61,547 nucleotides of DNA from CAYQMF01 sp964418595 (GTDB taxonomy: Bacteria; Planctomycetota; UBA1135; UBA2386), in assembly GCA_964418595.1 (NCBI GenBank), contig CAYQMF010000025.1, positions 1 through 61,547 on the forward strand. Direction: 5' to 3'. Position 1 is the stretch's first letter; each line of letters begins with the position of its first letter. The position numbers and the translations under genes are program-made. The notes under the pieces are model-generated. The model worked only from the letters and a program-made list of their open reading frames with translations, made no database searches and had not been told where the DNA came from. Of the stretch, positions 43,409 through 50,695 are shown in pieces.

Positions 43409-45163
43409 ATGACCGTCGTAGCCCCCTGCCGCCCCGTCCTCGCCTTCGCGTTCCTGCGGGCGCTTCCCCCGATCGTGTCCGGCGGTCCGGCGTGGACCGG
43501 GTGCCTCCTCCTGTCGCTGGCCATGGCGAGCTGCGGGGGGGACGCCGGCGCGCCGCCGGCGCCGGGAGTAGCGGCCGTTCAGGGCTCGGCACCCGCGAAC
43601 GGACTTGCGCTCACGCCATGGCACGCGGACTTCCCGTTCGATCTGCACCTGTCGCCGCGCGTGCCCGGGCAGTGGTACGGTCACACCCGGCGGCAAGCGC
43701 TGGCCAAGATCGTCGCCAACCTGCAGGGCGCCTGCACCGCCGATGCCTGGCAGTTCGCCAAGCTGTACTTCGACAACGCACCGGCGGAGTCAGCGGAGCT
43801 CCTGGCCGACGCCGCGGACCGCAACTTCCTCGCGCCGGGTCTGGCTTCGTTCCTCGAGAACCTTGCCGAGGCCATGGCCCGCACGGGCGACCGGGCGCTC
43901 GCACCCGCGCTGCTGCGCCTGCTCGACCACGACAACGTGGCGGTGCGTTCGAGGGCCATGTCGAGCCTGATCAGTTGCGGTACCAACGATGCCGTGCTCG
44001 CCGCGGAGAAGTACCTCGACAAGGTGAACGGGCGGGCGCGCGCCGACTGGTTCCGCGCCGTGGCTCGACACGTGCCCGACGTCGTGCGGATCTTCAAGGC
44101 GCAGCTCGCACTCGACAATCCGGGCGCGCTCACGCTCACGACCATCCTCGAGGAGTCGGTCAAGCTGCCGCCGGCGCTCGGCGTGCAGGTCGCGGAGGTC
44201 GTCGCGAGCGAGCGACGTGTGCCGCCCGACATGCTGCTGGTCGCCGCAACGATCCTGCATCAGGGGGGGGATCGGCGAGGTTCGTCCCTCCTGCGCGAGT
44301 TCATGCGTGGCGAGAACTCGAGCCTGCAGGCGGGGGCGGTCCGCGGTGCGGCGAAGGCCGACGTGCCCGTGCTGCTGGACGACATCATGCGCCTCGTCGA
44401 CTGTGAAGACGGGGATGTGCGGCTGGCGGTCGCCGAGGTGCTGGCGCCGCTGCCGGGCGAGAACATCGATGACATCCTGACGACGATGGGCGCGGACGTC
44501 GCGGTGCCGGTGCGTCAGCTCGCGCTGCGCGCCCTGGCGGTGCGGGGCAAGCGCTATCACCTCGATCAGCTCGTCGAGCGGGTGCGCACTGCGACCGGCT
44601 CGAACCTGGGGCAGGCCATGCAGGACGTGTCGGCGAGTGGCGACCCGGCCGGACTCGCTGCGGTGTACGAGCGCCTGAAGAAGGCGCCTCGCGACGAACA
44701 TCGGCAGTTCATGCAGGCGCTGGCGTACTCGCGCCGGATCGAAGTGTTCGCCTACCTGCGCGAGATCTTCCTCGGTGAGGAGTACGTGCTCGGCGCGTCG
44801 GGCCTGACCTCCGTGTCCAACGCCGCGATGCTGATGGCCAACCTCGACGGAGTCGCCGCCAAGGTGATCGAGCTGTTCGTGGAACTGCCGCGGGCGGACT
44901 ATCGGCGCCGGGCACACCTCCTGCGCGCGCTCGGCAACGTCGCGGGGGCGGGTGCGGACCAGACCTCGGTGACCCTGGTACGCGAGTTCCTCGCCGGGCT
45001 CCGCAGCGACCGCAGCGAGATCCCGCAGATGCGGCTGCTCGCGCTGCAGTTCGCCCGGCGGCTGCTCACGCTCGACGACGTCATGGCGATCCGGGCGGCG
45101 CTGCCGGTGGTGGGGGTGGCCAGGCGCTGGGCCCTGAACGCCTTCCTGTTCGAGTTCTTTTGA
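43409..45163 (+). CDS. HEAT-repeat lipoprotein
   Basis: About 584 residues. The N-terminus contains LLLSLAMASCGGDAGA, a plausible lipobox with Cys at about residue 42, though the leader before it is long. The mature part is all-helical with HEAT-like repeats: ALAPALLRLLDHDNVAVRSR, LLDDIMRLVDCEDGDVRLAV, ILTTMGADVAVPVRQLALRA. No catalytic motif is present. It follows the TolC-like gene by about 60 bases and may be co-transcribed. It is followed by a strong hairpin at 45167. Confidence 0.75.
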   Translation: MTVVAPCRPVLAFAFLRALPPIVSGGPAWTGCLLLSLAMASCGGDAGAPPAPGVAAVQGSAPANGLALTPWHADFPFDLHLSPRVPGQWYGHTRRQALAKIVANLQGACTADAWQFAKLYFDNAPAESAELLADAADRNFLAPGLASFLENLAEAMARTGDRALAPALLRLLDHDNVAVRSRAMSSLISCGTNDAVLAAEKYLDKVNGRARADWFRAVARHVPDVVRIFKAQLALDNPGALTLTTILEESVKLPPALGVQVAEVVASERRVPPDMLLVAATILHQGGDRRGSSLLREFMRGENSSLQAGAVRGAAKADVPVLLDDIMRLVDCEDGDVRLAVAEVLAPLPGENIDDILTTMGADVAVPVRQLALRALAVRGKRYHLDQLVERVRTATGSNLGQAMQDVSASGDPAGLAAVYERLKKAPRDEHRQFMQALAYSRRIEVFAYLREIFLGEEYVLGASGLTSVSNAAMLMANLDGVAAKVIELFVELPRADYRRRAHLLRALGNVAGAGADQTSVTLVREFLAGLRSDRSEIPQMRLLALQFARRLLTLDDVMAIRAALPVVGVARRWALNAFLFEFF

Positions 45164-45166
45164 TAT

Positions 45167-45192
45167 GTCTCGGTCACTGCCGTGACCGAGAC
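45167..45192 (+). terminator. Perfect hairpin after HEAT lipoprotein gene (repeat unit 1)
   Basis: GTCTCGGTCAC (45167-45177) pairs perfectly over 11 bases with GTGACCGAGAC (45182-45192), loop TGCC, followed by ttctc. It begins three bases after the stop codon. The unit, including the following stretch cgctgggcgccgcaacgcgg, is repeated at 45279. It may act as terminator. Confidence 0.6.
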
Positions 45193-45278
45193 TTCTCAGT
45201 TGTCGCTGGGCGCCGCAACGCGGGATGCACCAGCGAGGAAGCGGTGGGTACCGGCCCCGCTGCGGCGTTGCTGGAACG

Positions 45279-45335
45279 GCCTCGGTCGCTCCCGTGACCG
45301 AGGCTTCTCCGGTCGCTGGACGCCGCGACGCGGGG
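45279..45335 (+). repeat. Hairpin repeat unit 2
   Basis: GCCTCGGTCGC (45279-45289) pairs with GTGACCGAGGC (45294-45304), 11 pairs with one G-T wobble, loop TCCC, again followed by ttctc and then cgctggacgccgcgacgcgg. Compared with unit 1, 112 bases upstream, the outer stem base pair changed from T-A to C-G on both sides, so pairing is kept. The 330-base gap 45164-45494 holds these two units and no recognisable gene; the rest probably includes the promoter of the FG-GAP gene. Confidence 0.6.
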
Positions 45336-45494
45336 AGAGGCCTTCGCACCGTCCGTTCGGCACCGTCGTCGCGGGCCGTGGCCCGCGTGCCGGGGGGGCC
45401 CTTGGCGTCGGCATTGCGATAGACTCCGGCGGTCACTTCCCACCCTCTGGCTGCGCCGGGTCCCGGCGCGGCCTGGTTTCGACCGCCCCCGACC

Positions 45495-47123
45495 ATGACC
45501 TCTCCTGCCCTCCGCTCTCTCGTCGTCGCATCGTCCCTGGCCTTTGGCGTCACTGCCCAGACGCGCATGATCTCGATCGGCGGCGCCAACGAACTCGACC
45601 GGCTCGGGTCGGCGGCCAGCAGCGCCGGCGATGTCGATCGCGACGGGTTCGACGATGTGCTGGTGGGTGCGCCCACGGCGTGGACCGACGCGCCGTTCTC
45701 GGGGTGGGCAGGTCTCTACTCCGGGCGGAACGGCGAGCTGCTGCGCAGTTGGAATGGCACGAGTGCCTTCCAGGGGTTCGGCGGTGCGATGTGCGCGCTC
45801 GGCGACATCGACGGCGACGCCTGGGTCGACTACGCGATCTCCGGCATGGGTGACCGGACCAACGGGCCGAGCTGCGGACGCGTGTTCGTGTACTCGGGGA
45901 GGACCGGGCAGGCGATGTACGACTTCCTCGGCGAAGGCCCCGGCGACCTGTTCGGGCACGCGCTCGCGAATGCGCGTGACGTGGATCGCGACGGCGTGAA
46001 CGACCTGATCGTCGGCGCGCCGGAGAACGGCGATCCCGTCGAGAACTACGGCCCGGGCTACGCGAAGGTCTACTCCGGGCGCACCGGGGCGGTGCTGCAC
46101 CGCTGGAGCGGTCGGCTGGTGACGGTCGAGTTCGGGCAGGCCGTGGACGGCGTGGGTGACGTCGACGGTGACGGCTACGCCGACGTCGTCGTGGGTGCGG
46201 TGCTCGACTCGGTGCGCAATGGCGTGGGCGCGGCGCGCGTGTACAGCGGCCGCACGGGCGCCGTGCTGCACGTGCTCACCGGGATCGCGTTGACAGATCA
46301 CTTCGCGGTGTCCGCGATCGGCATCGGCGACACGGATGGTGACGGCATCTCGGAGATCGCGGTGGGTGCGGCCGAGATGGGCACCCGACTCCCCGGCAAC
46401 GTGACCGTGTTCTCGGGGCGGACCGGCGCGCCGCTGTTCCGGGTCGTCGCCCAGGAGTTCATGCAGATGTTCGGGGTCTCGCTGGCCGCGACCGGCGACG
46501 TCGACGGCGACGGGGCGCCTGACTTCGCGGTGGGATCGCCGGGCTCGTTCGAGATGCGCGGCGCGGTGTTCATCCACTCCGGCCGCGACGGCCGGTTGCT
46601 GCGCACGATCCAGGGTTCGGTGCAGGGCACGATGTTCGGGTTCCCGGCCGCGGTGGCCGGCGACGTGAACAAGGACGGCGCGCGCGAGCTGATCGTCGGC
46701 TCGCGCGGCGAGCGGGGCGCTCGCGGCGCGGCGCACGTCTTCGCGTGCGGCAACGTTGCGTCCATCGGCGCGGGGTGCGGGACGCAGGCGCCGACGCTGA
46801 CCTCGACACCCTGGCAGATCGGGACGCGCGCGGAACTCGAATTCACGGGCGGCGAGCGCAACGCGCGCGCGGCGCTCTTCGCGAGCTTCCTGCCCAGCAT
46901 GCCGACGCTCCTGTCGGGCTCGTGCACTTTCTATCTCGATGCGGCATCGCTCCTGCCGATCGGCCATGCCCAGCTCAACGCGCACGGGCGCGGCCGACGT
47001 CGGATCGACGTGCCAGCCGCGCCGGAACTCGTCGACGCGGCGCTGATGCTGCAGGCGACGTTGTCGTCGCGGGTCGATCCGATCGCCTTGTCGAACGGTG
47101 TGATCGTGCGCGTGCAGCGCTGA
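45495..47123 (+). CDS. Secreted FG-GAP (integrin-alpha-like) propeller protein
   Basis: About 542 residues with a signal peptide (LRSLVVASSLAFGVTAQ). Residues 30-420 form a seven-bladed FG-GAP propeller; each blade carries a calcium loop such as GDVDRDGFDDVLVGAP, GDIDGDAWVDYAISG, GDVDGDGYADVVVGA, GDTDGDGISEIAVGA, GDVDGDGAPDFAVGS and GDVNKDGARELIVGS, alternating with VYSGRTGAVLH. The C-terminal 125 residues (FASFLPSMPTLLSGSCTFYL) are a diverged form of the domain seen on other exported proteins here. It should bind calcium and lie outside the cytoplasm. No enzyme site is seen. Confidence 0.9.
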   Translation: MTSPALRSLVVASSLAFGVTAQTRMISIGGANELDRLGSAASSAGDVDRDGFDDVLVGAPTAWTDAPFSGWAGLYSGRNGELLRSWNGTSAFQGFGGAMCALGDIDGDAWVDYAISGMGDRTNGPSCGRVFVYSGRTGQAMYDFLGEGPGDLFGHALANARDVDRDGVNDLIVGAPENGDPVENYGPGYAKVYSGRTGAVLHRWSGRLVTVEFGQAVDGVGDVDGDGYADVVVGAVLDSVRNGVGAARVYSGRTGAVLHVLTGIALTDHFAVSAIGIGDTDGDGISEIAVGAAEMGTRLPGNVTVFSGRTGAPLFRVVAQEFMQMFGVSLAATGDVDGDGAPDFAVGSPGSFEMRGAVFIHSGRDGRLLRTIQGSVQGTMFGFPAAVAGDVNKDGARELIVGSRGERGARGAAHVFACGNVASIGAGCGTQAPTLTSTPWQIGTRAELEFTGGERNARAALFASFLPSMPTLLSGSCTFYLDAASLLPIGHAQLNAHGRGRRRIDVPAAPELVDAALMLQATLSSRVDPIALSNGVIVRVQR

Positions 47124-47153
47124 TCCCCCGCCCTGGCGTGCCCGATCGCCGCG

Positions 47154-47771
47154 CTATCGGGTGGTGCGGCGGGCAAGCCAGCGTTCGCCGTCCAAACCCC
47201 AGTACCATCCGTCGGCGTCCGCCTTGCGGGGTTGCCCCATCCCGGGCGTCGGTACACGCTCTTCGCCGACGTACCGGCCGTTGAGGTTTCGGCAGTACCA
47301 CGTCGCGCCGCCGCGGACCTGGAAGACGGAGCGTCCGCCGCCGTCCTCGCTGCGCGGCCACCCCCACACCTCGAGCGAGCGCTCGGGAAGGGGCGTGTCG
47401 ATCGGAGACCCGAGTGGTGGCGGTGTGCGTGCGACGAGAAAGAGGTAGTGCTTGCACACGAAGCCGAGACGATCGTGGCCGGCGGCGGCGGGTAGCGGTT
47501 CGAGGAGCCAGGTAGACGGATGACCGAGATCTGCGCCGGCGTGCCGCGCCTCCTGCAGCAGTGCCTCCGCCGCGGCCGTCCCCGGCGTGCCGTCGACGAC
47601 TCCCACCTTCGCCGCGATCTCGGAAAGGAAGGTCACGATCTCGTCCGCTCGCCCCTCGATCCGTGCGACGCGCTCGGCCGTCAAGTGTGGAAGCACAAGG
47701 CTGCCACCGAGGGCTGCGAACCCGAACACCAGCAGCACGTTGGTAGCGTGGAGGCGGACCTTGATGCGCAC
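47154..47771 (-). CDS. Small membrane-anchored protein of unknown function
   Basis: About 205 residues from a GTG at 47771. One N-terminal membrane helix (ATNVLLVFGFAALGGSLVLP) is followed by a mixed domain with KHYLFLVARTPPPLGSPI, RSLEVWGWPRSEDGGGRS and FQVRGGATWYCRNLNGRYVG. The layout (anchor, helix, small beta domain with aromatic strands) resembles a pseudopilin-like or DUF2950-like periplasmic protein, but I cannot assign it. The longer frame to 48002 crosses the inverted repeat before the divergent coiled-coil gene and is not preferred. Confidence 0.6.
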   Translation of the reverse strand: MRIKVRLHATNVLLVFGFAALGGSLVLPHLTAERVARIEGRADEIVTFLSEIAAKVGVVDGTPGTAAAEALLQEARHAGADLGHPSTWLLEPLPAAAGHDRLGFVCKHYLFLVARTPPPLGSPIDTPLPERSLEVWGWPRSEDGGGRSVFQVRGGATWYCRNLNGRYVGEERVPTPGMGQPRKADADGWYWGLDGERWLARRTTR

Positions 47772-47915
47772 GCAGTCACGATAGCCGCGACGCCGTCGGC
47801 GGTTGGGATGAGAACGACGCGGATCCCGACGTGCCGCCGGCGCCGGGCGCTCACCGACCTGAGACGCCCGCGTCGATTCGCTTCGGGTGCCCAGTGCGCC
47901 GAGCCGATAAGGTCG

Positions 47916-47940
47916 CACCGGATGCGGGCCGCATCCGGTG
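47916..47940 (+). promoter_or_regulatory. Perfect 11-bp inverted repeat before the coiled-coil gene
   Basis: CACCGGATGCG (47916-47926) and CGCATCCGGTG (47930-47940) flank GGC. It ends nine bases before the ATG at 47950, lying between two divergent genes. It could be an operator, or a leader hairpin masking the ribosome binding site. It contains the alternative GTG start at 47938, which makes that start unlikely. Confidence 0.5.
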
Positions 47941-47949
47941 GAGAGCACC

Positions 47950-48627
47950 ATGAGCCCAAGCAATACGGACCCGAACTTCGAGAGCTTCCGGAGGCAGCGC
48001 AAGCGTGCCCAGGTGCGCTACGCCGGGCCCGCGCACACCGATCCGGTCACGCGGGAGATCCAGGAGTACGAGTCGAAGCAGATCCATGAGGCTCGTCTGA
48101 CCCGGGAGGTACACGAGTTCCTGGAGGACGCGACCCGGCAGGCAGCCAGCATCGTGGAGAAGGTGACCGTCGCCGCCGAGATCGAGGTCGCGGAGCGGCT
48201 GCAGACGGAGATGCAGACCTTCCTGGCCGAGACCGTGCGACGCGCGACGACGTTCCTCCTGCAGGTGCAGACCAAGCGCGGGCGCGCGAGCCTCACCGAT
48301 CTCGAGCCGCAGGTCAGCAACCTCGTGGGCCCGGCGCTCGACGCGTTCCGCTTCGAGGGGACGGCGCAACTCAAGGACAAGCACATCGGCCAGGATCCGT
48401 TCTTCGAGGCGCCCTCGGCCGACGATGCCGGCGCCGGACAGACAGGTGCAGATGGCACGGACGACTCGGCTCCGCCGGAGGCGGCCACCGCCGCGCACCC
48501 GCTGCTCGGGCGGCTGTGCCAGGATTCCGAGTCGCTGAAGAAGTCGCTGAAGGCGCTGGTCGGTGCCGGCGTGCTCGATCCGGAAGAGGCGCGCCGCATC
48601 TACTGCGACGTCGCGGCGAAGCTCTGA
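47950..48627 (+). CDS. Coiled-coil protein of unknown function
   Basis: About 225 residues, soluble, with no signal peptide. Residues 30-100 form a long amphipathic helix (QEYESKQIHEARLTREVHEF, VAAEIEVAERLQTEMQTFLA) reminiscent of phasin-like or cell-pole coiled-coil proteins. A disordered acidic linker follows (SADDAGAGQTGADGTDDSAP) and a C-terminal helical hairpin (SLKKSLKALVGAGVLDPEEA). I recognise no family. A perfect inverted repeat directly before its start suggests specific control. Confidence 0.6.
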   Translation: MSPSNTDPNFESFRRQRKRAQVRYAGPAHTDPVTREIQEYESKQIHEARLTREVHEFLEDATRQAASIVEKVTVAAEIEVAERLQTEMQTFLAETVRRATTFLLQVQTKRGRASLTDLEPQVSNLVGPALDAFRFEGTAQLKDKHIGQDPFFEAPSADDAGAGQTGADGTDDSAPPEAATAAHPLLGRLCQDSESLKKSLKALVGAGVLDPEEARRIYCDVAAKL

Positions 48628-48666
48628 GGGAACGTGCGACCTGCGTGCGGCCGCTGATCGCCGCGG

Positions 48667-49815
48667 TCAGTCCTTCTTGTCGCCGTCCGTCTTGGGCGGG
48701 AGGTTCGGTGTGAACTTGCCCGGCTCGGCCTCGAACTTCGCCTTGCACTTGTCGCAGCAGAAGGCCACCGTCCGGCCCTCGAACACGAACGTCTGCGCGG
48801 GGTCGACGGCCTCGCCGGACACCGGGCACTTCGTGTTCACCGCCTTGCCGGCGACGGCGGCCTTCTCCTTGGCTTCCGCGGCGGCGAGATCCTGGGACAC
48901 CTTCAGCACCTGCTCCGCGTAGCCGCCGCGGTCGATCACGAGCTTGGGCAGTGCGGCTTGCAGCGCCACGACGCCGGCGTCGGTGACGCCGGTCTGCCAC
49001 AGGAAGACCTTCTCCAGGTGCGTCGCGCCGTGCAGGTGCGCGAGGCCCGCGTCGGTGACCTTCGTGCCGAACAGGTTCAGGAAGCGCAGTTCCGCCAGCT
49101 TGCCGACGGTCGCCAGGGCGTCGTCACCCACGGTGGTCTGCGCGAGGTGCAGACGGCGGAGGTTCCGACAAGCCGCGAGCTGGGCGACACCCGCGTCGGA
49201 GATCCCGCTGCGCGACACGTTGAGCCACACCAGCGCGGGGCCGAGCTGACCGACGGTCTTCAGGTCGGCGTCGTTCGCCGCCGGACGCAGCAGGCTGAGG
49301 TTCACGTCGATGCCGTCGTGGTCGCGCGCGATGGGGCCGGCGACGGCACCGCGGGTCTGCAGGGCCGCGACCGCGCTGCCGGCGGCGCTCCGCTCGGCCT
49401 CGGTCAGCGCGACTTCGATGACCTCGACCACGGGCTTGGCTGGAGCGGTGTGGGTGACGCCCTCGGCGTCCTCGGGCCACTTCGCGCCCTGGTCGATCCA
49501 GCGCGAGATCAGCGCGATCTCGTCGGCGCTGAGGGGATCGCCTTCCGCGGGCATGATGTCGACGTCGTCCTTGGGCAGGCTGATGCGCTGGACGAGCAGG
49601 CTGTCCTTGGCGTGGCCCGGCTTGATGACCCAGTCGGCCTCCTTGGCGTGGAACACCGCCGACCTGCGATCCAGGCGCAGGTCGGCTTCCTGCTCCTTCT
49701 CGCCGTGGCACTCGTAGCAGCGCGCCGAGAGGATCGGCCTGATCTGGGTGAGGTAGTCGACGTCCTGCGCCGCGACGGGCAGGGCGAAGGCGAGGGCGAG
49801 GGCACGTGCGAGCAT
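48667..49815 (-). CDS. Exported PSCyt1 cytochrome with LRR and YHS-like domains
   Basis: About 382 residues with a signal peptide (LARALALAFALPVAAQ). A heme-binding CYECHGE lies near residue 34, in the planctomycete cytochrome arrangement (IRPILSARCYECHGEKEQEA and DIMPAEGDPLSADEIALISR). Then come four or five leucine-rich repeats (LVWLNVSRSGISDAGVAQLA, LRFLNLFGTKVTDAGLAHLH). The C-terminus has a Cys-rich YHS-like metal module (NTKCPVSGEAVDPAQTFVFE, TVAFCCDKCKAKFEAEPGKF). The three parts in one chain suggest a redox/metal-linked exported protein; no partner enzyme is adjacent. It is the last gene of the leftward run that begins at dxr, 40 bases after ubiA. Confidence 0.82.
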   Translation of the reverse strand: MLARALALAFALPVAAQDVDYLTQIRPILSARCYECHGEKEQEADLRLDRRSAVFHAKEADWVIKPGHAKDSLLVQRISLPKDDVDIMPAEGDPLSADEIALISRWIDQGAKWPEDAEGVTHTAPAKPVVEVIEVALTEAERSAAGSAVAALQTRGAVAGPIARDHDGIDVNLSLLRPAANDADLKTVGQLGPALVWLNVSRSGISDAGVAQLAACRNLRRLHLAQTTVGDDALATVGKLAELRFLNLFGTKVTDAGLAHLHGATHLEKVFLWQTGVTDAGVVALQAALPKLVIDRGGYAEQVLKVSQDLAAAEAKEKAAVAGKAVNTKCPVSGEAVDPAQTFVFEGRTVAFCCDKCKAKFEAEPGKFTPNLPPKTDGDKKD

Positions 49816-49855
49816 GGGCGGGGATTCTAGGCGAGCGGCGGCCGAGCCTGGCGGT

Positions 49856-50695
49856 CTAGGTGACCGCAATCGAGCGGCTGATGCGGCGGCCGAGAACCGC
49901 CGCGACGAGAACCGCGCCCGCCTCCGCGAAGCGGCCCGAGCCGGCGCACAGCAGGGCGGTGTAGAGCATGGTGCCGATCAGGAGCCACGTCATCGCGGCG
50001 CGGATGGCGCCCTGCTCCCAGCTCCGGCGGCGGGCGATGCGCACCCAGAACGCGACGACGAGAGCGCCCCCAGGGGCCGCCGCAAACCACGGGTGTCCGG
50101 TCTGCAGCAGGGCGAGAAGCGCGACCACCGGGGGTACGAGCGCGAGCGCCGTGACGGCCTTCGGCTTCACACGGGGAACGTCCTCGAGCCAGCCGAGGAT
50201 GGTGACCGCGAAGATGTAGAGCGCGTACGCGCTTGCGGCGTACACGAGCAGTAGCGGCGGTGGACCGGAGCCGAACACGAACGAGGCGGCGGCGAGGTTG
50301 AGCGCACGCAGCGTGGCCATCACGCAGGCCCCGACCCACACGATCCGCTTGCAGGCGTAGTCGTAGGCGAGGACGAGGGCACACAACGAGGCGTGGAAGA
50401 GGGGGCCGGGGCTGAGGGCGATGGCGCCGGCCATGAGTCCGAGTCCGAGCAGCAGTGCCACGCCGGGCCGGATCTGACCGCTGGGGATCGGGCGCTCGGG
50501 GCGGTGGACTGCGTCGGTCGCCCGGTCGGCGTGGTCGTTGAGGGCCATCCCCGCCGCGTACACGCAGGCACTTGCGAGCGCCGCGCGCGCGGCGGCGAGG
50601 CTCCAGGGCGTGCTGGTGAGGGCGAGGCCCGCGACGACGTCGGCCGCCGGTGACAGCAGCATGCCGACGCGGACGAGGCGCAGGTACGCGATCAA
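49856..50695 (-). CDS. UbiA-family prenyltransferase
   Basis: About 279 residues from a TTG at 50695 that overlaps the RseP stop. Eight or nine membrane helices are visible. The first Asp-rich motif is MALNDHADRATDAVHRPERP (NDxxDxxxD, binds the prenyl diphosphate through magnesium), followed by IPSGQIRPG. The second usual Asp motif is less clear (YDYACKRIVWVG and EDVPRVKPK). It should attach a prenyl chain to a small acceptor within the membrane, but the acceptor (quinone precursor, heme, chlorin or other) cannot be told. The operon context with dxr, which feeds isoprenoid synthesis, fits. Confidence 0.82.
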   Translation of the reverse strand: MIAYLRLVRVGMLLSPAADVVAGLALTSTPWSLAAARAALASACVYAAGMALNDHADRATDAVHRPERPIPSGQIRPGVALLLGLGLMAGAIALSPGPLFHASLCALVLAYDYACKRIVWVGACVMATLRALNLAAASFVFGSGPPPLLLVYAASAYALYIFAVTILGWLEDVPRVKPKAVTALALVPPVVALLALLQTGHPWFAAAPGGALVVAFWVRIARRRSWEQGAIRAAMTWLLIGTMLYTALLCAGSGRFAEAGAVLVAAVLGRRISRSIAVT

